From Sorangium cellulosum So0157-2 (GTDB taxonomy: Bacteria > Myxococcota_A > Polyangia > Polyangiales > Polyangiaceae), in the NCBI RefSeq assembly GCF_000418325.1, contig NC_021658.1, forward strand, positions 62,001-126,000: 64,000 nucleotides of DNA, given 5' to 3'. A model generated the notes under the pieces. It was not told the origin of the DNA. It did no database searches and saw only the letters and a list, made by a program, of their open reading frames with translations. The translations under genes were made by a program, and so were the position numbers. Below are positions 25,782-33,426 of the stretch, in pieces; positions within the stretch are counted from its first letter, which is position 1, and each line of letters opens with the position of its first letter.

Positions 25782-26312
25782 GTCGACTCCTCTGCTGCCG
25801 GAGGGCCCGCCGCGGGCCCGCCCCGCGCGCCCCGCGCAACCCCCCCGGATCCCGGCTCGCCGGTTGGAGGGATCCCTTAGGTGCGCTAACGCGGCGTGTC
25901 AACCTCGCTCGGTGGAGGCGAGGCGGAGAGCGCGCTCGGAGCGGCGAGGAGGGTGGAAGATCGGTGAAGCGGCCCTGAATGCTAATTGGGTCCACACCGG
26001 ATCTTCTCGACAGCGTTATCGGCCATGCGGAAGCTCATTCAATTCAGCGCCTTGCGCTGCAGCGCTTCGTCGCTCGCGGGGTGTGCGACGTTTGCCAGCG
26101 ACTCGGCGCCGGCAGCGCTGCTCCGCGCGGTGTGTCCAGGTCGCAGACGGTCAAAGAAAGAATGGAAGAAAAAACGCAAAGGCGCAAAGGCGCAAGAGGA
26201 AGAGAGGAGAGAGAATTTTTTACTGTCTCTTTTTTTTTGCGTCTTTGCGTCTTTGCGCCTTTGCGTTTTTTCTTCTTCTTCACCCCCGTCGCGGCAGGGC
26301 AGCCACGCCCGC
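25782..26312. other. Intergenic region upstream of fadI
   Basis: 530 bp without a convincing gene. The fadI side (25782-25990) should contain the promoter. The middle is GC-rich, and 26153-26285 is a strikingly AT-richer island with a long inverted repeat, described separately. Confidence 0.6.
26165..26275. repeat. Octamer-periodic inverted repeat (CGCAAAGG units)
   Basis: The left arm, about 31 bases from 26165, is GAAG, six A, then CGCAAAGG repeated with period 8. The right arm (about 26245-26275) is its complement with one visible mismatch, ending TTGCG, six T, CTTC. The 49-base spacer holds purine-rich and T-rich tracts. The structure could act as a bidirectional terminator for the GCS2-CBS gene, but its length and periodicity suggest a dispersed repeat family. 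A related octamer (CACAGAGG) occurs at 43256-43271. Confidence 0.85.
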
Positions 26313-28256
26313 TCACGCTTCGCGCAGGAACGCCTCGAGCAAGGTCGCCGACACGTCGAGGAGGTCGCGCTCCGTCACGATGCCCACGAGCCGCTCGCCC
26401 GCCACCACGGGCAGGCAGCCGACGCGCTGCTCGCGCATGATCCGCATCGCCTCCAAGGTCGGCGTCTCCGGCGTGATCGTCACGGGATCGGCGTGCATGA
26501 TGGACGCGACCGTGGGCGGCGCGGACCCGCTCGACGCCGCGGCGCCGCGGGCGACGAGCCGGAGCAGCGCGCGGTGCGAGACGACGCCGACCAGCCGGCC
26601 CCGCTCGTCCTCGACCGGCACGTGGCGCACGTGCCGCCAGTCCATCACGCTCGCGGCGAAGTCGACGATGTCGGTGGGCCGCACCGTGAAGAGATCGGTC
26701 GACATGAACTGGCCCACGGTCCGGTAGCTGTCGCGCAGGAGCTCCCGGTCCGCCTCGAGCGCCGCGGGCTCCCAGGTGTGCACCGGGCGGCCAGCCCCGC
26801 CGCTCCCGGACTCCTCCTGCTGGCGGGCGAGCATCGCGGCCGAGAGCGCGCGGCACTGCAGCTCCGGGGTGCCCTGCCCGGCCATCGACGCGAGCGAGCC
26901 GAGCGCCCACTGGGCGCCGGTCTGGCCGCGGCGCACGCGCTCCTCGACGACGCCGAGGTAACGGTCGATGTCGGCGGCGTCGATGCCCGCGGCCGCGAGG
27001 CCCTCCCGGGCCGCCGGGAGGAGCTCCGTGAGGATGAGCTCCGGCGCGGGGAGGGTCCGCCCGCCGGTCCACGCGAGCTGCGCCTTGAGGCCGTGGCGCG
27101 CCGCCGCGAAGAAGTTCGCCTTGGCGTCCTCGAACGGCATCTCCAGGTCGATGCGCGGGTGCCGCTCGGCGAGGCCGGACATGAGGCCGAAGAAGAAGGC
27201 GGCGTTCGCGACCTCGTCGAGGAGGGTGGGCCCCGCGGGCAGCGCGCGGCTCTCGATGCGCAGGTGCGCGACGCCGTCCGCGACGCCGTAGCAGGGGCGG
27301 TTCCAGCGGTAGACGGTGCCGTTGTGGACGCGCAAGGCCCGGAGATCCGGCGCCTCGCCGCGCGCGAGCGCCGCGTGCGGCGGCTCGCCGGTCTCGGCGG
27401 TCATGATCACCCGGAAGCGCGCGATGTCCTCGCGGAAGATCTCGAGCGCGCCGTCGCGCACCCAGCCGTCGCCGAAGTGGACGCGGGGCTTGTGCTGCCG
27501 GCCCTCGCGGTCGCTCGGGCGGGTGTCGACCGAGGTCTCGAACAGGGCGATCCGCGTCTCGTGCCAGAGCCGCTGCCCGAGGAGCAACGGCGAGTTGACC
27601 GCGGCGGCGAGGACCGGCGCGGTCACCGCCTGCGCCAGGTTGTAGAGCGGCGCGAACTCCCGCGCCCCGACCTGGAGGTGGACCTGGAAGCTCGTGTTGC
27701 ACGACTCGAGCAGGATGTTGTCGTGCGTCATCTCGAGCTCGTCGAGCCCGTGGATCGACACGCGGAAGTCGCCCTGGCGCAGCTCCCGGAGCGCGCGGTT
27801 GAGCTCGTGGTAGCGCGGCACCGGCGTGAGGCTCTCCAGCCGGAGATCGCTGGCGCGCAGCGTGGGGAGGATGCCCGCGAGCAGCACGTCGGCGCCGACG
27901 GCGCGGGCGGCCTCGGCGGCCCGGCCGACGACGTCGGCGAGCTCGGCCTCGAGGCGCCGCAGGCAGCCGCCGCCGAACGGCAGGGGGGTGAGGTTCGCCT
28001 CGAGGTTGAAGCGGGCGAGCTCGGTCGTGAGCCGGCCGTCGGCGGCCCGCTCGAGCACCTCCAGCGCGACCGGCGCGGGCCGGAGCGCGCGGTCGACGAG
28101 GAACATCTCCTGCTCGGCGCCGATCCGGCGCACGCCCGACTCGATGCGATCCTCCTCGAGGAGGCGCTCGAGCGCCGCGACGTCGTCGAGCAGCGCCCGC
28201 ATGAAGGCCTGGAGCTGCTCCTCGTTCGCCCGCTCGGAGACGTGATGCTCGCCCAT
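26313..28256 (-). CDS. Glutamate-cysteine-ligase-family (GCS2) protein fused to two CBS domains
   Basis: A 647-residue fusion. Residues about 20-400 match the GCS2 carboxylate-amine ligase fold: IGAEQEMFLVD, FNLEANLTPLPFGG, HDNILLESCNTSFQVHLQV, AAAVNSPLLLGQRLWHETRIALFE, RVHFGDGWV, RIESRALPAGPT. Residues about 515-640 form a CBS pair (MSTDLFTVRPTDIVDFAASV..., MHADPVTITPETPTLEAMRI..., ending GIVTERDLL). It probably makes a gamma-glutamyl amide bond or a related ATP-dependent ligation, with CBS modules sensing adenine nucleotides; both are inferred from family. An AAGGGCGGG stretch lies upstream of the ATG. Substrate could be Glu plus Cys or another amine. Confidence 0.85.
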   Translation of the reverse strand: MGEHHVSERANEEQLQAFMRALLDDVAALERLLEEDRIESGVRRIGAEQEMFLVDRALRPAPVALEVLERAADGRLTTELARFNLEANLTPLPFGGGCLRRLEAELADVVGRAAEAARAVGADVLLAGILPTLRASDLRLESLTPVPRYHELNRALRELRQGDFRVSIHGLDELEMTHDNILLESCNTSFQVHLQVGAREFAPLYNLAQAVTAPVLAAAVNSPLLLGQRLWHETRIALFETSVDTRPSDREGRQHKPRVHFGDGWVRDGALEIFREDIARFRVIMTAETGEPPHAALARGEAPDLRALRVHNGTVYRWNRPCYGVADGVAHLRIESRALPAGPTLLDEVANAAFFFGLMSGLAERHPRIDLEMPFEDAKANFFAAARHGLKAQLAWTGGRTLPAPELILTELLPAAREGLAAAGIDAADIDRYLGVVEERVRRGQTGAQWALGSLASMAGQGTPELQCRALSAAMLARQQEESGSGGAGRPVHTWEPAALEADRELLRDSYRTVGQFMSTDLFTVRPTDIVDFAASVMDWRHVRHVPVEDERGRLVGVVSHRALLRLVARGAAASSGSAPPTVASIMHADPVTITPETPTLEAMRIMREQRVGCLPVVAGERLVGIVTERDLLDVSATLLEAFLREA

Positions 28257-28366
28257 CGTGATCCACCCGCCCTTTCGCCCGATCCGCTCCCGCTCCGGCG
28301 AAGCCTACGACGGGCGGCGGCGCGCGCGGAGCATTCCCGCGGCGGCGGACGTCACGCCGGTGGACG

Positions 28367-29308
28367 TCAGAACCTGTGGCCGACCGCGAGCCGCAGCGTG
28401 GCGACCTTGTCCTCGGCGAGGCCGAACCCGAGCGGCGCGTCGAGCGCCACGAGCAGCCCCGCCCGGCCGTAGAAGCCGGGCTCCGCCGGCGTGTAGCCGA
28501 CGAACGGCTCCAGCGCGAGCTGCGCCAGGTCCTCGTGCGCGAGCGTCAGCGCGGCCTGGAGCCGCAGCCCGCCGCCGAAGGCGCCCTTGCCGCGCAGCTC
28601 GAGCTCGCTCCCCTGCTCGAGCACGAGGTCGACGTCGCCCCCGCTGGTCGGGAAGGCGACCATCACCGCGGTGTCGGCGCGGTAGACGAGCCGCGTGGCG
28701 ATCTCGGCCTCGACGCCGCCGCGGGCCCGCAGGGGGAAGTGCTCGGGGATGAGCCGGTGCAGATCGGCGTAGGCGCGCGCCGGGAGGGTCGCCTGCAGCG
28801 CGGCGCGCGCGTCCGCGTTGGGATCGGTGATGACGGGGATCGAGAGCGCGCCGCCGCCGAAGACGGCGAGCTTCTTGGACATCGACCGCGCGTAGTGGGC
28901 GCCGACCGTGGGGTTGCCGAAGAGGAAGCTGCCGGCGCTGCTGCTCTCGTCGACGTCGAGCCGGGACGACCGGAACGTGGCGGAGACGCTGCCGTAGGCG
29001 AGCGGGAGCTCCGCATCGAGGAGGAGCCGCTTGCGCCACGCCAGCTGACCGACGAGGGCGAAGCTCAGGCCGAACGTGCTCACCTCGGACTCGACGTCGG
29101 CCATCGACCAGCCGGCCGACTTGCTCAGGACGTCGAGCTCGAGCGCCGCGCGGGAGCCCTGGGACTTGATCCAGCCGTTATTTCCCGCCGATGCGGCGGT
29201 CCGGGCCGCCAGGGCGAGGGAGAGGAGGACGGCGGCGGAGAGCAGCGGTTTCGCGTTCAAGCGGTCCCAGCTGCGATGACTAACACGGTCCGGCTCGCCC
29301 GTGATCAC
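28367..29308 (-). CDS. Probable outer-membrane beta-barrel protein
   Basis: A 313-residue exported protein. A GTG start at 29308 overlaps the upstream stop as GTGA; a TTG about 20 codons further in would give a shorter signal peptide (NAKPLLSAAVLLSLALAART, cleaved near ASA). The mature part shows alternating hydrophobic strands with frequent Gly/aromatic ends and a C-terminal strand TLRLAVGHRF ending in Phe, typical of an outer-membrane barrel. No family recognised. It is coupled to the acidic-tailed membrane protein upstream. Confidence 0.65.
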   Translation of the reverse strand: MITGEPDRVSHRSWDRLNAKPLLSAAVLLSLALAARTAASAGNNGWIKSQGSRAALELDVLSKSAGWSMADVESEVSTFGLSFALVGQLAWRKRLLLDAELPLAYGSVSATFRSSRLDVDESSSAGSFLFGNPTVGAHYARSMSKKLAVFGGGALSIPVITDPNADARAALQATLPARAYADLHRLIPEHFPLRARGGVEAEIATRLVYRADTAVMVAFPTSGGDVDLVLEQGSELELRGKGAFGGGLRLQAALTLAHEDLAQLALEPFVGYTPAEPGFYGRAGLLVALDAPLGFGLAEDKVATLRLAVGHRF

Positions 29309-30123
29309 CGAACGGCGCGCTCGGCGCCCGCGGCCTCCTCGTCCTCTTCCTCGTCGTCGCTGTCGTCCTCGTCGTCCTCGTCGTCCGCCTCGCTGTCGTC
29401 CTCGTCCTCGTCGTCCGCCTCGCTGTCCTCGAAGAGGAGCGAGGGGGCGCCGCCGGCGCCGTGCTCCGCGAAGATCGCGTCGGCGGCCACCACGAGCTCC
29501 TGCAGGCGCTCCGCGTCCACAGGGCCGTACACGGCGATCGCCATGGCGCGGTCCTGCACGAACAGCCACGCGTCGGGGAAGTCGCGCAGGGCGTCGCGGA
29601 CGCGCGTCGAGAGCCACCGGCCGATCGACTTCGCCTCCGGCCCTTCGACCAGGAACTGCTCCATGAAATCCGGGTCCTTCTTGAACTGGACGCCGGTGTT
29701 GGGGGCGCGCCTGCCGTCGATGATCGGCAGCGGGCACACGGTGAGCCGGGGCGCTGGCTTGGCCAGCTTCGCGGCCACCACCTGGTACTCGCTGCCGTTC
29801 TTCGCGTCCGGCCCGACGACCGCGACGTAGGCGAGCTTCGGGACGAGCTCGTAGCGGGAGACGACCGCGCCGCCGCCCGCGTCGTCGAGCATCCGCTCGA
29901 GGCTGCTCGGCATCGAGCGCACCGGGCGAGGGCCGTCGATGTCGGCGACGGTCTTCCGGGAGTCGCGCTGCGCCCCGGCCCGGCGCGAGGCCGCCTTCGG
30001 GGTCATCAGCACGCGCCAGCGCACGAGCTCGGCGTCGCGCCGGGCCTCGTGCCGGCCGCGCAAGCCGGTCAGGTACCAGACGACGAGCAACGCGAGGGGA
30101 CCTACGTACCAGAGCCAGGGCAT
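29305..30123 (-). CDS. Membrane protein with highly acidic C-terminal tail
   Basis: A 272-residue protein of unknown family. One N-terminal membrane helix (about 4-19, LWYVGPLALLVVWYLTG) is followed by a soluble alpha/beta domain (about 85-225: YELVPKLAYVAVVGPD, APNTGVQFKKDPDFMEQF, AWLFVQDRAMAIAVYGP). The last 35 residues are almost pure Asp/Glu (EDSEADDEDEDD...DDEEEDEE), which could bind calcium or a basic partner. The stop overlaps the next gene's GTG, so the pair is co-translated. Function unknown. Confidence 0.65.
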   Translation of the reverse strand: MPWLWYVGPLALLVVWYLTGLRGRHEARRDAELVRWRVLMTPKAASRRAGAQRDSRKTVADIDGPRPVRSMPSSLERMLDDAGGGAVVSRYELVPKLAYVAVVGPDAKNGSEYQVVAAKLAKPAPRLTVCPLPIIDGRRAPNTGVQFKKDPDFMEQFLVEGPEAKSIGRWLSTRVRDALRDFPDAWLFVQDRAMAIAVYGPVDAERLQELVVAADAIFAEHGAGGAPSLLFEDSEADDEDEDDSEADDEDDEDDSDDEEEDEEAAGAERAVR

Positions 30124-30165
30124 GGGGCGGCGATGCTAGCAAACCTCGCGGACCCGCGGTGGGGT

Positions 30166-30249
30166 TGCGCGCATCCGAGGTGGGGGTGCGCGCGTCCGAG
30201 GTGGGGATGCGCGCGTCCGAGGTGGGGATGCGCGCATTCGAGGTGGGGG
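30166..30249. repeat. 21-bp tandem repeat, four copies
   Basis: Unit TGCGCGCGTCCGAGGTGGGG plus A/G, copies at 30166, 30187, 30208 and 30229, with degenerate flanks. It lies between the glycosyltransferase stop and the start of the acidic-tailed protein gene (both minus strand). The unit is a multiple of three, but no gene is supported here. Confidence 0.9.
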
Positions 30250-30281
30250 TGCGGGCCTTCGCCGCCGGGGCGCGGCGGCGC

Positions 30282-31982
30282 TCAGGGCGCGGCGGCCGCG
30301 GGCGGCGGCGCGTCGTCCCGCCGCTCGAAGATGCACCAGTAGCCGTTCTTGCTGTGGCGGATCATCCCGGCCACCTCGTAGATGCCGCGGAAACGCCGGT
30401 CCTTGCGGAGCTTCTCCTGCGCCGGGAACGGGAGCTTGTCGCACGTGTCGGCGCCGCCGACGAACACGAAGTAGCGCGGCGACTTGTCGAACACGCGCTG
30501 CACGTAGCCGGGGCCCGTCTTGCGCGTGTAGCCGCCCGGGAGCTTGGAGATCACCGGATCGACGAGGCCGAGGAGGTCGAGCACCGGATAGTCGGTCGCG
30601 TAGCCGATGTACCCGATGTCGCCGACCGCGACCTCGCCGGGCTTGTCGTGCTCCTGGAACCACGCGGCCGTGCCGCCGGCGGCGGTGTCCCAGAACCGCT
30701 TGTCGTCGTCGAGGATCCGGAACTGGGCGCGATCGAGCTTCTGCGCCCGGAAGACGCCCAGCGCGACGATGCAGCCGACGGCGAGCGCGCCGGCGCCCGC
30801 GGCGAGGGCCATCGCGCGGCCCTCGCGCGACGCCGCGGCGCGGGCCGAGAGCGCGGTGAGCAGCGGCTCGAGCAGCGAGCGGGCGCCGAGGCCGGCGAGG
30901 AGGAAGCAGAACGGCTCGAACGGGCTCATGAAGCGGTAGAACGGCATCCAGTCGCCGCCGACGAGGAGCACGTAGCCGCCCACCGCGAGCGCGAGGGCCG
31001 CGACGCACAGCGCGTCGCGGTGGCGCGCGACGATCGCCACGCACAGGCCGAAGAGCGCGAGCAGGAGCACCGGCGAGGTGTGCGCCGCGTACTCCGCGAG
31101 GTAGCGCTGCCCGCCGGCGAGCTGGTCGGTGAGGCTCCCGGTCTTGGCGCTCAGCGTGTTCGGCAGCCACGTGCCGTAGTAGCTGTGCCGCCAGAGCATG
31201 TGGCACGCGATCGGCGCGGCGAAGACGACCCCGCGGAGGAGGTTCTGCCGCCCGAAGAAGCGCAGGCCGAGGAACAGCATGGGGATGCCGAGGAACATCG
31301 GCGCTTCGGGGCGCGTCAGGCCGGCCAGCCCGAAGACGAGGCCCGAGTACGGGAAGCCCGTCCCCCGGTCGCGCTCGCGGAACATCATCTCCGTGCCGGC
31401 GAGGACGAGCAGGACGAAGAGCGGCGTCTCCAGGCCGAAGACGGCATATCCGCTCTGCACGATCGAGGTCGCGAACAGCCACGTGGCGATGCACGGGATC
31501 GCGCCGTGCGGGCGCAGCCGCGCCGAGAGGAGGTAGATCGCGCCGAGCGAGCCGCAGGCGGCGAGCCCGCCGAGCACCTTGGCGACGACGTCGGGGTCGA
31601 GGCCGACCTTGATGAAGGCCGCGAGCAGCACGGTCCAGAGGAAGTTCGTGTACCCCTCGATGCGCTCGCCGGCGTTGTAGACGAGCCCGAGGCCGCGGGC
31701 GAAGTTGCGCGCGTAGCGGTAGGAGATGTACGCGTCGTCGATGGTGAACGAGCGCACCCGCACCATGTTCGCGACGAGCACGATCGCCGGCAGCACGAGG
31801 CCGAGCGCGAGGTGCAGTCGACCGGAGAGCGGCGCGCCGCGCAGCCAGTCGCGCAAGCCGCGGGCAGGCGGCGCGTCGTGCTCGCCTTCGGCCGCGTCGT
31901 CCACCTCGCCGCCGGCGTCGCCGCCCGCCGCCGCGTCTCCGGCGCGCCCGCGCACCTCTTCGTCCAGTTCCAGGGAAGCCAT
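30282..31982 (-). CDS. GT-C fold membrane glycosyltransferase (AftB/arabinofuranosyl- or mannosyltransferase-like)
   Basis: A 566-residue integral membrane protein. A Gly/Ala/Asp-rich cytoplasmic leader (1-50) is followed by about ten membrane helices and a C-terminal periplasmic domain of about 150 residues. The first periplasmic loop holds the GT-C acidic motif and its surroundings, DDAYISYRYARNFARG, and GERIEGYTNFLW, as in polyprenyl-phosphate-sugar dependent transferases such as mycobacterial AftB. Further conserved pieces are FGLETPLF, GLTRPEAP, NTLSAKTG and GDWMPFYRF. It probably adds a sugar from a lipid-linked donor to an envelope glycan or lipid; the sugar is unknown. GGGAG precedes the ATG. 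It diverges from the gene at 32063. Confidence 0.8.
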   Translation of the reverse strand: MASLELDEEVRGRAGDAAAGGDAGGEVDDAAEGEHDAPPARGLRDWLRGAPLSGRLHLALGLVLPAIVLVANMVRVRSFTIDDAYISYRYARNFARGLGLVYNAGERIEGYTNFLWTVLLAAFIKVGLDPDVVAKVLGGLAACGSLGAIYLLSARLRPHGAIPCIATWLFATSIVQSGYAVFGLETPLFVLLVLAGTEMMFRERDRGTGFPYSGLVFGLAGLTRPEAPMFLGIPMLFLGLRFFGRQNLLRGVVFAAPIACHMLWRHSYYGTWLPNTLSAKTGSLTDQLAGGQRYLAEYAAHTSPVLLLALFGLCVAIVARHRDALCVAALALAVGGYVLLVGGDWMPFYRFMSPFEPFCFLLAGLGARSLLEPLLTALSARAAASREGRAMALAAGAGALAVGCIVALGVFRAQKLDRAQFRILDDDKRFWDTAAGGTAAWFQEHDKPGEVAVGDIGYIGYATDYPVLDLLGLVDPVISKLPGGYTRKTGPGYVQRVFDKSPRYFVFVGGADTCDKLPFPAQEKLRKDRRFRGIYEVAGMIRHSKNGYWCIFERRDDAPPPAAAAP

Positions 31983-32062
31983 GTGATGCGTCTCCCTAGC
32001 ATGGATGGTCCATGAAGGGGTCGTTTCTTGGTCGGGGCGGTCATCCCAGCTATGCTCGAAAC

Positions 32063-33385
32063 ATGCGTGCAGTCATTGTCGCTCTTGCCGCCTCCTCCGC
32101 GCTTTCCCTCGCGCCGCCCGCGCTGGCCGCGCGGGGCGTGCCGTGCGCCTTCTATGGAATCGACCCGGGGGCGCCCGTCGACGCAGGGAAGGTGATCCTC
32201 GACGAGGAGCGGGCAGAGCAGCTGGCGCGCGCGGGCGCCGGCGCTGTGCGCGTCGAGTTCCTGCTCGACGGCGCCGAGGCGTGGGACGAGGACAAGCTCG
32301 ACGCGTACGAGGCCATCATCGACGCCGTGCGCGGCGCCGGCCTCGAGCCGCTCGGGCTGCTGTCCCACCGCACGCTCGCAGAAGGACAGGAACGCTGGAA
32401 CGACGATCCGGACGGGGACGGCAACAACGCCTATGTGGAGGCGTTCGCCGAGACGGCAGAAGCGCTGATGACGAGGTTCGCCGGGGACGTCGTGCGCTGG
32501 GAGATCTGGAGTCAGCCGAACTGCTTCGAAGACCCCGATTACGCGCTCGATCCCGAGAACGCGGGCTGCACCTACATCCTGCCGCGCGTGCTCGCGCAGA
32601 TCTTCGCCCAGATCCGCGTCCGCAACGAGGCGCTCTTCAACGTCGGCGAGCTGTCGCTGATCGCGGGCGGCCTGCTCGCCTCGGACGACGCCGCGGCGCC
32701 GTTCTCGGGGGTCGACTACCTGCGCGAGCTCTACGAGCAGCCCGTGCTGGAGGAGCTCGCGCTGCGCTACGACGAGCGGACCCCGTGGTCGTACCTCGGC
32801 CATCAGCTGTTCGTGAGCCAGTTCAGCGAGGTCGATGCCGTGGCGCTCGGCGGCACCCTCGACGAGGTGCGCGAGCTCGCCGAGGAGGAGGGGGACGAGA
32901 GCCCGTTCTTCGTGACCGGGATGGCGTGGTCGTCGGCGCTCGTGGGCGAGGAGCTCCAGGCGGCGAACCTGACGACCTCGCTCGAGCTGCTCTCGCAGCG
33001 GGACGACGTCGCCGGCGTGGTCTGGGCCAGCTTCCAGGACGGGCCGCGCGACGACCGGCTCTACGGCCTTGTCGACGAGGCCGGCGCCGCCAAGGTCGCG
33101 TTCGCCGCGCTCCGCGACGAGGCCGCGGGCTGCGAGCCCGAGCAGGGCGGGGGGACCGGGAGCGGCGGGGACGGAAACGGCTCGAGCAGCGGCGGCGTGA
33201 GCGGCGTCCCGTTGCCCGGCACGAGCGGCCAGGGAGGGCGGCCGATCGACGGAAAGCGGCGCGACAGCTCCTGCAGCTATGCCGCCGGCACGCCCCAGGG
33301 CCGCGGCGCGCTGCCCGATGTGGGCTGGCTCGCGTTGCTCGCGGGAGCGGCGATCGCGATCGCGCGTTCCCGCCGCGTCATCTGA
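32063..33385 (+). CDS. Secreted TIM-barrel-like protein with MYXO-CTERM-like anchor
   Basis: A 440-residue protein. ATG at 32063 opens a signal peptide ([20 protein letters not shown], cleaved near ALA). The body (about 22-355) looks like a glycoside-hydrolase-type barrel: [53 protein letters not shown] and [11 protein letters not shown] resemble the strands of a GH5/GH39-like fold, but I cannot place the catalytic acids securely. A Gly/Ser linker (365-400) precedes a Cys (SSCSYAAG), a hydrophobic helix and terminal Arg residues, the MYXO-CTERM surface-sorting pattern. It precedes the secreted amidohydrolase by 41 bp, so they may be co-expressed. Confidence 0.7.
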   Translation: MRAVIVALAASSALSLAPPALAARGVPCAFYGIDPGAPVDAGKVILDEERAEQLARAGAGAVRVEFLLDGAEAWDEDKLDAYEAIIDAVRGAGLEPLGLLSHRTLAEGQERWNDDPDGDGNNAYVEAFAETAEALMTRFAGDVVRWEIWSQPNCFEDPDYALDPENAGCTYILPRVLAQIFAQIRVRNEALFNVGELSLIAGGLLASDDAAAPFSGVDYLRELYEQPVLEELALRYDERTPWSYLGHQLFVSQFSEVDAVALGGTLDEVRELAEEEGDESPFFVTGMAWSSALVGEELQAANLTTSLELLSQRDDVAGVVWASFQDGPRDDRLYGLVDEAGAAKVAFAALRDEAAGCEPEQGGGTGSGGDGNGSSSGGVSGVPLPGTSGQGGRPIDGKRRDSSCSYAAGTPQGRGALPDVGWLALLAGAAIAIARSRRVI

Positions 33386-33426
33386 AGGCAACACCGGCGC
33401 GCGCGGGCATCGCCTACACTGGCGCC

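Noticed and set aside
22246..25995. Single 1249-codon frame covering fadJ and fadI
   Set aside because: Only the part from 24474 downward encodes the FadJ domains; the upstream part is the antisense-frame shadow of fadI, which has its own complete thiolase frame.
30159..32015. Plus-strand 618-codon frame opposite the glycosyltransferase
   Set aside because: Composition is a charged Arg/Glu/Ala shadow; the minus strand shows membrane helices and the GT-C motif.
32005..33426. N-terminal extension of the amidohydrolase frame back to 32005
   Set aside because: The preceding frame overlaps the secreted barrel gene and is Arg-rich nonsense; the lipobox after ATG 33427 fixes the start.
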